Below are positions 12,238 through 23,400 of a stretch of DNA of 64,000 nucleotides, in pieces. The DNA is from Branchiostoma floridae (Eukaryota > Chordata > Leptocardii > Amphioxiformes > Branchiostomatidae). The stretch's first letter is position 1; every line of letters begins with the position of its first letter. The stretch covers positions 11,493,491 to 11,557,490 of the forward strand of contig NC_049983.1 in assembly GCF_000003815.2 (NCBI RefSeq), written 5' to 3'. A program made the position numbers and the translations under genes. The notes under the pieces are model-generated. The model did no database searches and was not told the DNA's origin. It saw nothing but the letters and a program-made list of their open reading frames with translations.

Positions 12238-13973
12238 GATCCAAAATCACTGTTCCTTGAAAGTTGTGAAACTCCTGTCTTGTGCACCCCTTATACTACA
12301 AAAGAGGTGTTTCAAAGCCTTTTACATGATGTATCCAATCAGCTTAACAGGAATTACAGCAGTGGAGACAGAATAGGATTAAATCTTCCAGAAAAAAATC
12401 CCACCGTACGTTCGGTTAGGGTTGTAGTATAGTCCATGGGTGCCACTTCAGTGTGCGACCTTCCGTACTGTTGTTGTCCACACACTGGGGACAGGTGAGG
12501 AAACAGGTCTGTGCTAAGCAAGGCTAAACCCTTTACTACTGCACCACCAAGCAGAAATGTGTACAAAGAAACTACATGTACTTCCTTTGCACTTGGAAGT
12601 GACACTCCATCAGTCTTGCTCAATTCCCTTTTTGAATGAGACTCTGAGTCAGACCTTTCCTCAGTACATATCCCGACAGCACTCACTACAGCAAATTACG
12701 GTAACCGTTTCATTATTCGGAGCCATGATGGCTTACACAGGTCTAGAATTCTAACCGTTGATTTCAACTCTTGCAAATGTACAATTATGATACACTTAAC
12801 ATCCTGACAGTAAAGCCGACATATGCACACAGAGATGTACATGTAAGGAGAATATTGGGCCGTTTGTATCCCACTTTGTTAGCTAGGGAAGTCTGTTCTT
12901 TTCTTAAGTACCACACTTAACACCTTAAAGCAAACATTGATTATATATTTGTAAACCTCTTGATTCATTTAAAATCGATGGTTGCATTGTCAATTCATTT
13001 GAGGTTGTTCAAAAAATGTAGATTTCATTACTTTGTGTGCAAGCTTTTTTCTACCATTTTGCCATGTTTTTCCTCAAATTTGGACAACTTTTATCATCAA
13101 ATCAGTATTTTAGGTTATCTTTTAAGTCCTTTAGTTACCATGTGATGTCAAAACCTACTAATCTGTAACAGCTTTGGTAGAGATTCATTCAAATAAGCTT
13201 ATTGACAGTTCTGAAGTGGTTTTCCTGTGACTCTGTAAGTCCCATTGAGAACATTTACTCACCTGTTCCTCACACACAAGGTGCCCAGCTCTACAGTATT
13301 GTGACTAATTGGGGATTGGCTCTTAAATACTCGTCAAGCATGATGCAAACAGTGACTGTGTACACAGGTCATAGTTTTGAGATGACACAATCTAGTAACT
13401 CAAGGTAAAACCAGATCACGTACACACAACTGTTGTACTGGCAATTCTGGTTCATCTATTCTCTGTAAGTTGTACAATGCACACTGAGCAATTATAGATT
13501 GACCTATATCAATATAACTATCAATTATGATATCATTATTAGTATTCACAAATCACATTGCACTGAATGTTATTTTAGATTGTAGGGGGTTGCACTAATT
13601 AAACTAGGAACTTAGGTCTTTTTTCAGTCTGACACTGTCCAAGCTTTGTTACGGGGTCCCTAAAATGGTCTGTAATGTATCAAGCCAAAGGTTAATTGAT
13701 TAAGCAGTAAACAAAATTGAAAGTTGCTAGTTTTACTGAACATTTTAATGTTTCTGATTTGTCAAGTATAGAATAATAAAGAATATTCTGTTCTACATAA
13801 ATTTCCATTCAGAGTAATTGACAATTTTTTTTTTTGTGATGATTTACATGAAAGAATGGTCATTAGGTTTTGGATTATTTTTAATCATTATGCCTTAAAG
13901 TTTTATTTCTTCTCACTAAATTGTGAGAAGAAAGGTGTCCACTTAGTAACATGGTTTACTTTCCTTTTTGCAG
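12238..13973. other. Intergenic stretch between the Kelch gene and the PP1-motif gene
   Basis: This should hold the promoter and 5' UTR of the Kelch gene (minus) and probably the missing upstream exon(s) of the plus-strand gene. I see no convincing coding exon; the short open frames here lack conserved features or paired splice signals. Confidence 0.5.
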
Positions 13974-16900
13974 AGAGTGCCATGACACAGACCAAGAGGT
14001 AAATGCAGCTGCTGCAAAAGATGATGAAGAAACTCAGTCAAACAAACCAATTCTCAAGACACGGTCAAGGTCAAATTCAAAGTCTGAGAAGAGAGTGAGC
14101 TTTGCTGAAGACACTAAATCGGCAACTAGTGAATCTTCATCTGACAGTGAAGACGAATCAGACAAAGACTCGGTGGTGGCTCAGAGAGAAACTAAAGATG
14201 AAAAGCCAGAGCCTTCAGACAAAATCGTTGAGTTAGAAGGTGAGGCTACATCTGGAACAGCACCTACAACCTCTCAGACTTCTCAAAAGCAACCTGATGA
14301 CAACTCTGTGCATGTAAAGAATACCAAGATGGTAGAGACCTCTTCTCCTTCTTCACCATCCAAACACTATAAGAAGAAAACAGTTAAGGACCATGGAAAG
14401 GAAAAGACTGTAGTTAAATCCAACAAAGACATTCCTGTGCAATTTTATGTAAAGCCAAGGCCTGAGCATCCTCCTAAAGAAAAGCACAATGGATATAAGA
14501 ATACTGAATCTGAACCATCTTTAGAAAACGATGCCACTATATCATTACAACAAGGAACTAAGAACTGTATCAGTTTGAATGAAGCTAGGCCAACCTCCTT
14601 GCCCCTAGAAGAAGTAGTATTTTCAGCAGAGACAGAGTGCTGGAATGACAATGGAACAGTGGTCTCCCCTATGGGGCAGGGACGGAGAAAGTGGGGTACT
14701 GTGAAGAACCCTCCACTAGATCTGGATATAGAGGAGAGCAGTCTGGGAGGCAGCTATGTTGAACTTGAGGCTGTGGAAGTTGGAATGGTGCCAGCTGACT
14801 GTGAGGAGCCCTTAGAGAATGGTGAGGTCATACTGGAGAGGCCAGCAAGAAGGAAATGGGGAAGTATTAAGGTATGTGCTGGCCTTAATTAATAGTAATC
14901 AGAATTCAGAATGTCACACTTTATAGCATTTTCAATGATAAGGTAAAGAAGTTACAATTATCAAATAAATGCTGACTTAGCTATTGCATCTTGATCTGTA
15001 TCTTAAGTGTTGAGTGTTTTAACATAAACAGTCAAATTGAATTATGGTACTTACGCCAATGGCAAGTTCATGTGATATATTAATAACAGGAAGACTGAAT
15101 TTTCAGGTGCCACAGCCTCCAATGCTAGAGTCAGAGAGCCCAGAGATTAATGGGAGCATCACCCCCAAAGAAGAAGTTTCAGAGGTGTGCCATACATGTA
15201 TATGATATAACATCATATTGTCCCATTATTGTTGATATTTTCATATTTCCCATTATTGCACATTTTGATTGTTTAATCCACTCAAACAGCAAGGACTGGT
15301 GATAAAATCTAATGATATATGGCCTTGTTTTGTCTTTGTTCTTAGACTTAGGTTGTTAATTGCTGATCATACATTGTAACTATTTGTGCACCATGTACAG
15401 GAAACGTGTGTTGAGAGAGTCCATGATGGACACAGTGACTTTTGTGACACCTTGGCAAGAAGAACAAGGGTAAGATTACGTATAATAACTGATGACGGAC
15501 AGCAGATGAAATCTAAATTTAATTGTCTCGTACACAAAGAGACATCCCATCTTGCCTTCCTATACACCGACTCTTCTATTGACACACCAACTCTTCTATT
15601 GAGACACCAACTCTCCTACTGACACTCCAAAACACTTATTGACATACCAACACTTCTATTGACACACAGACACTTCTTTTAACACACCGACTCTCCTATT
15701 GACACACTGACACTCCTATTGACACACCGACACTCCTAATGACACACTGACACTCCTACTGACACTCTAACACTCTTATTGACACACCAACACTCCTATT
15801 GACACACCGACACTCCTAATGACACTCCGAAACTCGTATTGACACACCAACACTCCTATTGACACACTGACACTCCTATTGACACACAGACACTCCTACT
15901 GACACTCCAAAACTCTTATTGACACACCAACACTACTATTGACACACCAATACTCCTACTGACACTCCAAAGGTCTTATTGACACACCAACACTCCTATT
16001 GACACACCAATACTCCTATTGACACACTGACACTTCTATTGACACACCGACACCCCTACTGACACTCCAAAACTCTTATTGACACACCAACTCTTCTATT
16101 GACATGCCAACACTCCTATTGACACACCAATACTCCTACTGACACTCCAAAGGTCTTATTGACACACCAACACTCCTATTGACACACTGACACTTCTATT
16201 GACACACCGACACTCCTACTGACACTCCAAAACTCTTATTGACACACCAACACTCCTATTGACACACCAACACTCCTACTGACACTCCTACACTCCTACT
16301 GACACTCAAAAACTCTTATTGACACACCAACTCCTATTGACACACCGACACTCCTACTGACACTCCAAAACTCTTGACACACTGACATTCCTATTGACAC
16401 ACTGACACTCCTATGACACAACCACACTTCTTTTGACACACCAACACTCCTATTGACACACCAAGTCTCCTACTGACACTCCAAAACTCTTATTGACACA
16501 CCAACTCTTCTATTGACATGCCAACACTCCTATTGACACACCAACACTCCTACTGACACTCCAACATTATAATGGTCCAGTCTAACCAGTGGGTTCCATG
16601 TGTGAGGAGACATTAAAAGTTCTATAAAACAACCGGTAGTTCAAATCTGTGAAAATTCTATTGCAATGAAACTAATCTTATCTTCTTGTCTATGTCAGTG
16701 ATCTTGCCTGGAGTCTTTTGATAATGGCCTCTGTGACATACACAGTTTCACCAGGAGGCTATTTAAAACCTCAAGATACTGTTAATTTTAGAATGTTTGC
16801 TGATTTATTTTCAGTTTTCATAACAGTGACCTCTCCACTGAGAATGTGTTTTCGATGTACATTTACTACTACTGTGCTACAGAGTAATTTTTTCAACTAA

Positions 16901-19022
16901 TTACTTAAAACACTGTGGAAGCCAACTTTTGTCTCTTTGAAATTAATTCCCTCCAGCTGAATAAATTTTGCACTACATGTNNNNNNNNNNNNNNNNNNNN
17001 NNNNNNNNNNNNNNNNNNNNNNNNNNNNNNNNNNNNNNNNNNNNNNNNNNNNNNNNNNNNNNNNNNNNNNNNNNNNNNNNNNNNNNNNNNNNNNNNNNNN
17101 NNNNNNNNNNNNNNNNNNNNNNNNNNNNNNNNNNNNNNNNNNNNNNNNNNNNNNNNNNNNNNNNNNNNNNNNNNNNNNNNNNNNNNNNNNNNNNNNNNNN
17201 NNNNNNNNNNNNNNNNNNNNNNNNNNNNNNNNNNNNNNNNNNNNNNNNNNNNNNNNNNNNNNNNNNNNNNNNNNNNNNNNNNNNNNNNNNNNNNNNNNNN
17301 NNNNNNNNNNNNNNNNNNNNNNNNNNNNNNNNNNNNNNNNAACCAACGTGGAACGGGGCCTTCTGATTGGTCCGCGGCGCCTGGCTATATGATAATATGA
17401 TATTAATACTTTATCTTTCTTGATGATGGTTGATTATAACACATTTTTATTAAAAGATATCCAAGGTTCTCATATTTTGGTAGCGTGCACGTGTATGCCA
17501 GTGCCTTCGGTGCTTATGTACCCATAATGTAAAGACTGCTTTGGGCCATATGCTGTGAAAGGTTCATAGTCTCAGTAGTACTATAAGTACTTTTATTGTG
17601 TGAATAGATCATTATACCTCCCATCTGCTGCTCAGGTCCCACTGGTCTCTGGGCGTGGCCTCCAGACTCCTCCCTCAGGTAGAGGCAGTTCTGAAGCAAC
17701 AGACCTCAACACGACTGGCTGCAAGGTGATTAGGCACCTTCCTCTTCTGATGGATCATTTTCATAACTCACTTCTGGCTTGTTAAAAACTATCAGGATCT
17801 TCCTTCAATACGTGTTAGACATCCGGTAGTAATGTATGCCAAATAGCAATTATTCAAGCAACTGGACATGATATCCAGTTGCTTGAGTATTTATTTGGCA
17901 TATCAGTATCTTCTGGAAACCCTCTAGAAAGGTCACCAGCTAATTTATGTACACCCCCCGATTAATACAAAGTTAGTTTATATCAGGCTGTTACATGTGT
18001 ATATCAGTTATGTTTTGACACCAATACAAATGTTAATCATGCTTTAAGATTACATCTTATGCACACCCAGTAGCAAACTGTTGCAGTTCAGGATTTTCAA
18101 TATTTTCTCTTGAAAGTCGTTGCTTTCAGTTACAATTTTATCGTTTGTACACTCTATTCACATTTAGTGCATTCACAACAGCAACTTTCACACAGCCATA
18201 AATATGTAAAACTTCTTGTTTATTTTGTACAGTGCTTTACAAACTGTGCAGCGTGTGCTGGTACTTGTTCTGGACCGGCTGGGTACAGAGATGCATCCAG
18301 AAAAAAATGGTAAATTCTGTGATGTCTTTATCCTCTGTAACAAACAGTACCCAAAATACCTTTTGTAACTTTTGATAGAAAGATCCACAGTGATGCATGA
18401 CGTAGAATTTTAGCAAAATATGTCTTTATATCAATATCTAATGTTACACTCTATGTGTGCCCATATACTGGTAGAATGAGTTCAGCTTTCTGTTTTGGTA
18501 GTGAGCTACCACTCAGTGCATAGTGAAGTAGACCTAGATCAGGGCAACCTAGTCTATAGCCAGAGCAAAACGAAACCCTTTAAGCTGATTGGTCAATTTC
18601 GTAAACTCAGGATAGAGCGCCCTGCACTAGGGAGGCACAGAAAAGGTATAAAAGGAGGAGTGGTCCGATCTCTGTCATTCTTGAGAAAGACATATTACAG
18701 TCGAAACCGGTAGAATACCGTCGTCTCTGAGCTGTCATTTTCCCAAGCTACGAATGATGTTTTGGCAGTGAGAGTTATAATAATAAAACTGTCCTATCAT
18801 AACGTTCACCCCTGCCATTGTCCAGGTGAGGTATCGTTACGTGATGCGGAGGCACAACAGGTGTGCTGGACAACACTGCACAGCATCCACCAGGCAGTCC
18901 TACAGCTGATGCCTGATGGGATACCTTCCCAGGAGGTGGAAAATGATGCTGAGTGTCATCAGCTACTGACATCCATCAAGGCGCTCCTCAACCCCTTTAT
19001 TGTCCCTGTGTCATCTGTTTAA
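13974..19022 (+). CDS. Ser/Lys-rich protein with PP1-docking motif and con80-like C-terminus (5' end not found)
   Basis: Exons seen: 13974-14871, 15107-15184, 15401-15469, 17636-17725, 18233-18309, 18826-19022 (stop TAA). The large exon encodes a low-complexity Ser/Glu/Lys region with KPILKT followed 12 residues later by KRVSFAED. This SILK-like plus RVxF pair is the classic docking arrangement for protein phosphatase 1. Two copies of a RRKWG motif follow (GRRKWGTVK, RRKWGSIK). The last three exons join in frame and give amphipathic helices: SLGVASRLLPQVEAVL, ALQTVQRVLVLVLDRLG and VSLRDAEAQQVCWTTLHSI. Spacing resembles the katanin p80 con80 domain (W..LLP..., then a V-S-x-R-x-x-E segment); this is pattern recognition, not a search result. 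Exon 15401-15469 ends phase 0 whereas 17636 needs two carried bases, so at least one exon is missing, possibly in the N gap 16981-17340. The upstream exon(s) were not found. AATAAA lies at 19561-19566. Confidence 0.6.
15545..16568. repeat. 20-bp minisatellite, about 50 units
   Basis: Tandem units of the form gacacaccaacactcctatt, with variants (ctgacactcctact, caaaactcttatt) that suggest a higher-order period of three to four units. It lies in an intron of the plus-strand gene and abuts a copied fragment of the MAO-like gene at its 3' edge. Confidence 0.97.
16564..16767 (-). pseudogene. Displaced fragment of the MAO-like gene (exon 3 end, intron, exon 4 part)
   Basis: This intronic segment is a diverged copy of 25065-25297 in the same orientation. 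Shared blocks include ataatggtccagtctaacca (exon 4 of the oxidase, minus strand), aaccggtagttcaa in the intron, and gcctctgtgacatacacagt (3' end of exon 3). About 60 bp of the source between the first two blocks is missing. It has no open frame of note and cannot be functional. It sits directly at the 3' edge of the 20-bp minisatellite, inside an intron of the neighbouring plus-strand gene. Confidence 0.85.
16981..17340. other. Assembly gap (N run)
   Basis: Unsequenced 360 bp in the intron after exon 15401-15469. It may contain the exon needed to bridge the phase mismatch to exon 17636. Confidence 1.
17826..17899. repeat. Short foldback element
   Basis: Inverted arms tgccaaatagcaattattca / tgagtatttatttggca enclose caagcaactgga and its inverse tccagttgcttg. 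The core resembles the foldback at 26752-26836. Confidence 0.75.
18495..18735 (+). repeat. Possible retroelement end fragment
   Basis: The segment around tgagaaagacatattacagt followed by cgaaaccggtagaat has the look of a Penelope-like or related element end (a 'gaaagac...gtcgaaac' signature). No coding remnant is visible. Tentative, based on resemblance only. Confidence 0.25.
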
Positions 19023-20412
19023 AAGAGATGTGAAAAGTGATGATGTAACAAATTAGACATTATACAGTGTAGGAGAGTTCAGGCTTCTGTAAAACAGTTG
19101 CACTCAAATTTCAGCCTTGACATCTGGGCAGAATACACAGAAAACTTTGGACAATGGAGACAATATATAGACATTTTTTTTAACAGTGGACAGTTATTTT
19201 TTTCAATAGTGTCACCTGATAAGGATGACTGAACTGAACTGAACTGGACAGTTGGATAAGTGTGACATTATTGGACGTGTTAATGCAGCAAACTGATTTT
19301 TTTAATACTATCAACATGCAGTCATTTGATATCATACCTTCCACATAAAATTGCAGCTACTCTTTGGTCAAGTGTCAAATTTTAAGGAAATGTGTGCAAT
19401 TTCCATATATCTATAGTGAAGTAAGATTTTTTACTCATCCTTGACTGGCTATGGCTATTTTAGAAGGTCAGGGCAAGGTAGCAATTAGATTATCAAAATG
19501 TAATGTTTTTATGGAGCATCAAAGTGTGCAGTTTTTACAAGCACTTTGATATTGATTTGCAATAAAATATTGTTGCAGTTAATGTAAGTTTTAGATACTG
19601 ATCATAAAACCACTGTAATATAATGACATAATTGTGACATATGACATAGTCATCATATTACTGTATATTCATGTATATCATCATAATCATCTAAGCTAAT
19701 AATCTAAGCAAATAGACATTTTTCTGTTACATTGTAAATTACAGCTACTCAGCATTTGGTTCGTAAGAAAAAGTGTAAATTATCAAATGTTTTATCATGG
19801 TAATTACAAAGTTGGTGCAAGTTAACTGGTTTTTGCCAATACAATTGGCATGACAACCTTTTTTGTGTTTTATTTATCAGCAAGCAATGACAACTACATT
19901 TTGCCCTAAATATCAATGATAGTTGTAACAAATCCATCTGCATTTTAAAAAATAAACTGGAGAATCAGCCTGTTTTTATTTTTCTAGACCTGATTTTTAC
20001 CAGGTTCCACATCGGTTTACTTGCCCATATTGTTGTTTGTATGACAAGTACATGTACACAAAGAGACATCCCATCTTGCCTTCCTATACCATGTACCTCC
20101 GCAAGGTTCATTTGAAATTGTTCTGGCATTTACATGATTAAAAATGTGGTACCATCAGAACAAGATGGATGTCGTTTTTCTACAGTGTCAGAAGGCGCCA
20201 GAATAGTTGATCTTGGGGTTTGCAGTTATCAGACTGAGTAATTATTTTGTATTTCAATGAATGTAAGCAACAGTCCACTCACTTAACCTATATTTTTAAT
20301 CATCAGATTACATAATGCTTGTATGGACCAAAACGTCTCACATGTTTGCTAGAAAACTATTTCGGCAGATTCAGAAGAAGGGAAGCTTGAAATCATCTTT
20401 TCCCTTCCTCAC
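19023..20412. other. Convergent 3' region between the PP1-motif gene and the MAO-like gene
   Basis: AT-rich and non-coding. It contains AATAAA at 19561-19566 (probable poly(A) signal of the plus gene) and, at 20055-20085, a 30-bp match to sequence just before the minisatellite (around 15533): acaaagagacatcccatctt and onward. Confidence 0.6.
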
Positions 20413-23400
20413 TTACTTTTGTTCCTCTTCAGGACAGCTGACATCAGCAACTTGTGAAACAACTGCAATCACCTGCAAGAAGTACAGTTAAGTTGCACAG
20501 TGACAATAATTTACTGTAATTTTTCATTTGTTAACGGTAAATCTTAGTGCCTTACATGGTTGCTATTCAACTTCTAAAATTTCATCATCACGGTTATTTG
20601 ATCACCCATACGAGCGATCGCGATGATGTCACGGTGACGCAGTGGTAGGCAAAAAGCAGGTGTTTGGCAAAATATTGATTTACATATTAACCAGTAATTT
20701 AATCTGGAAATTGAATATCAATTTCTAATCCTATCTGCTGACGTCCTGGTAGGCACCAGCCATCGAATACCCCGGATATAAACAACAACAGCGATCCCTC
20801 GTATGAGGCCAGCTAGAAAAAATGTTCCTGTAACTAAAATTTAATGCTGTGAGCTCCCCTCCCCCTACCTTTAAAATTACCAAACACAGTACATGTATCA
20901 AATGGATTTACAGTAGCCCAATAGCAAAAGATCAACTAAAGCTGACATGAAGTTAGTTAAATGTAGTTTAAATTGCCACATCAGGACAACTGCAGCATGA
21001 TATCTAAAGGGAAGCTTTGAAAGCTTAGTTTGGGTCTCAGGACGAGCAATGAAAGCACATTTCCCATGCCTTTAAATTTATTACTTTGTTAAAAAAAAAA
21101 TCTTTGTTTCTTTCAGAACACTACAAGCAATCATATATGGTATATCATTGTAGCCCTGCTAGTTCTATTAAGGTAAAGCCACTTAAAGCCAGGACAAAAA
21201 AAAATCTTTGTGTCTGTTACAAATACCTGTTCAGCTGCCCTGTTGCCAGCCCAGACTGCACCTTCCATACTGCCATATCCACACGTGGCTGACTCCACCC
21301 CAGCTAGGAACACTCTGCCTGTAGGGTCATACCTACACCTGCAATGTGGGGTAAATCACAACTATCATCTGTCAATGTACACTTTCAGGTCAAATACTCT
21401 ATGACAACAATATTAAACCCTTCTCCTATACGGTCTAACAGACCATTTCATACAGCTTTCTGATCTTCAACCTAATCACACCACTTGGAACTACTTTCCC
21501 AAGTGGTCTCACATTGCTTTCCAGAACCATGTACCAAACCATGTACCATTACCCATTTCAATCTGGAGATACAGTGCCAGAAAAACCCCACGCACACACA
21601 AAAGGCAAGCTGCAGTGTCAAGTTCAAACACCAGGAGGTCCAAAATCAAACCTGAGTGTCAGCCAACCACCACCAACCCATGTACCAAAAATCATCGAAA
21701 TCCCAAGATTGGTTCTTGAGATATAGCACCGGATATGTCCCTTCCATACACTTTCATGCTACTACCTGTTTAGTTAAAAAAAGAAACAGGAATTTGACAT
21801 TGGTACAAATATAAATCATCACTCTATAACCATCCTGCCTTTGGAACACCAAACAGCACACTGACGCTGAAGTTACCGTCCAAACATTCTGTCACAGGTA
21901 AGGACACCAGGTGGGAAATATGCACCAAAACCTCCTCCAATGTACTCTTCTTCATTCCAGTTCTTCTCCACATAATCTAGAGGCTGTTAAAAGAAGTATA
22001 CATTATAAAATCATAATTATATGCAGATGCTCAATATAGTAAAATATTTTTATTCTTCCAAATTGCCTTAGAAATAAATGACACCTTCTAGACAGTATAA
22101 ATGATTATTCCATATCTTTCTATCATTCCACAACTATGAGGTCTGAGATAAGCACAGTACAACATACTCCCATGAGATCAAGTGTTTTTTTTTTGTAGAA
22201 AGCATAATGTTACCTGCATCGCTTCTGATTCAGAAGTGAAAGCTCTGGCCAAGCACTGACAGAAGGCATTTTTCCTGTATACAGAAAACAAGTATCGTAG
22301 TACATGTATTACAGAAATGCATCATCCTGCAAAAACAAAAATTCCTGCAATGTTCAGAAGTATGACATTTTCTATTATAGGAAAAGTAAATGGCTTGGCA
22401 TGGTATGAAAGGTAAACAAATCAGGGGACATTAAATCTCAATCTTAAGTGACATGTCTCATTTTAATGCATTAAATTTTGCGTTTTCCACACTTGGATTT
22501 CGATACTGACTCCGTTATTATGAATCATTTTTTTTACACTCTTCTTACCTTTGTTGTTTAGTCATCTCTTTTGCTTCAGTAGCCTTTCTACCTGTTATAA
22601 ACCTGTAGATGGAACAAAACATTTCAAGGGCTGGAAGAATTAAAGTGATCATTACAATGTGATCAACAAGCTTTCAAGTCCAGACAGAAATATGAAGAAC
22701 ATTTGGGACTCGATCACAAAATAATCAGGTAAACTTCAGATCACACAAGGTATTATCAAAAAATCAACAAAATCAATGATAGGCCTCAAATCAAAACAAG
22801 GCAGCCTACGCTGTGAATGCTGGGAACTTGTTTCCAGGAAGAGTGTCGTCAAAGCCATATATAAAAGGGCATCCTGGGTAATCTGTGAACAGCTGCACTC
22901 CTTCACAAGCAAAGACAAAAGGCAGTAAAACTTAGTGACTACAATGATTAGACAATAAATTGAGCTTTAAAATCAGATTACTATTAGCAAAATAGACACT
23001 GGAAGATAAATCCCTTCTTACGTATTAGGCCATCAAAATCTGCATTGAAATGTAAGGCTTCAAGATAAAGGAATGAAACTGGAATCATAAGTATTGTATA
23101 TGTGCTAACACTGATTCCATTGTGCATAGGAGTTGCACGCATATAAAGGCAATGTGATTCAACATTAATTTTGACTGGTACAAATTTGAGTCCCTAAATG
23201 ACATTATATTAGCATGAGGAAAGAAATTGCATGGTTTTGTACAGTGTTTACTTCTCATCCAAATGTAAGCTTCACCTACTTCCATTTCCCCAGAAGTTAG
23301 TCTTGTAGTACAGAGTGCATTTGCAGACATGGCCCATGGTGATGTGGTGGAAGGCCTCGGGTAAGGCTGGGGAGAGGCTAATCTTACTGTAACATGGAGG

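Noticed and set aside
12354..12686. 110-codon minus frame considered as an upstream exon of the Kelch gene
   Set aside because: The ATG exon ending at 12234 already completes the reading frame; no suitable donor-phase match for this frame.
13202..13408. 68-codon frame upstream of the PP1-motif exon, considered as its missing 5' exon
   Set aside because: No acceptor/donor pair in the needed phase and no compositional similarity to the downstream exon.
15541..16575. Possible CRISPR-like array
   Set aside because: Units are contiguous 20-bp tandem repeats without unique spacers, in an animal gene intron; it is a minisatellite.
16897..17400. Long frames spanning 16981-17340
   Set aside because: They run through N bases, so they carry no information. 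The same applies to frames over 742-858 and 8682-8884.
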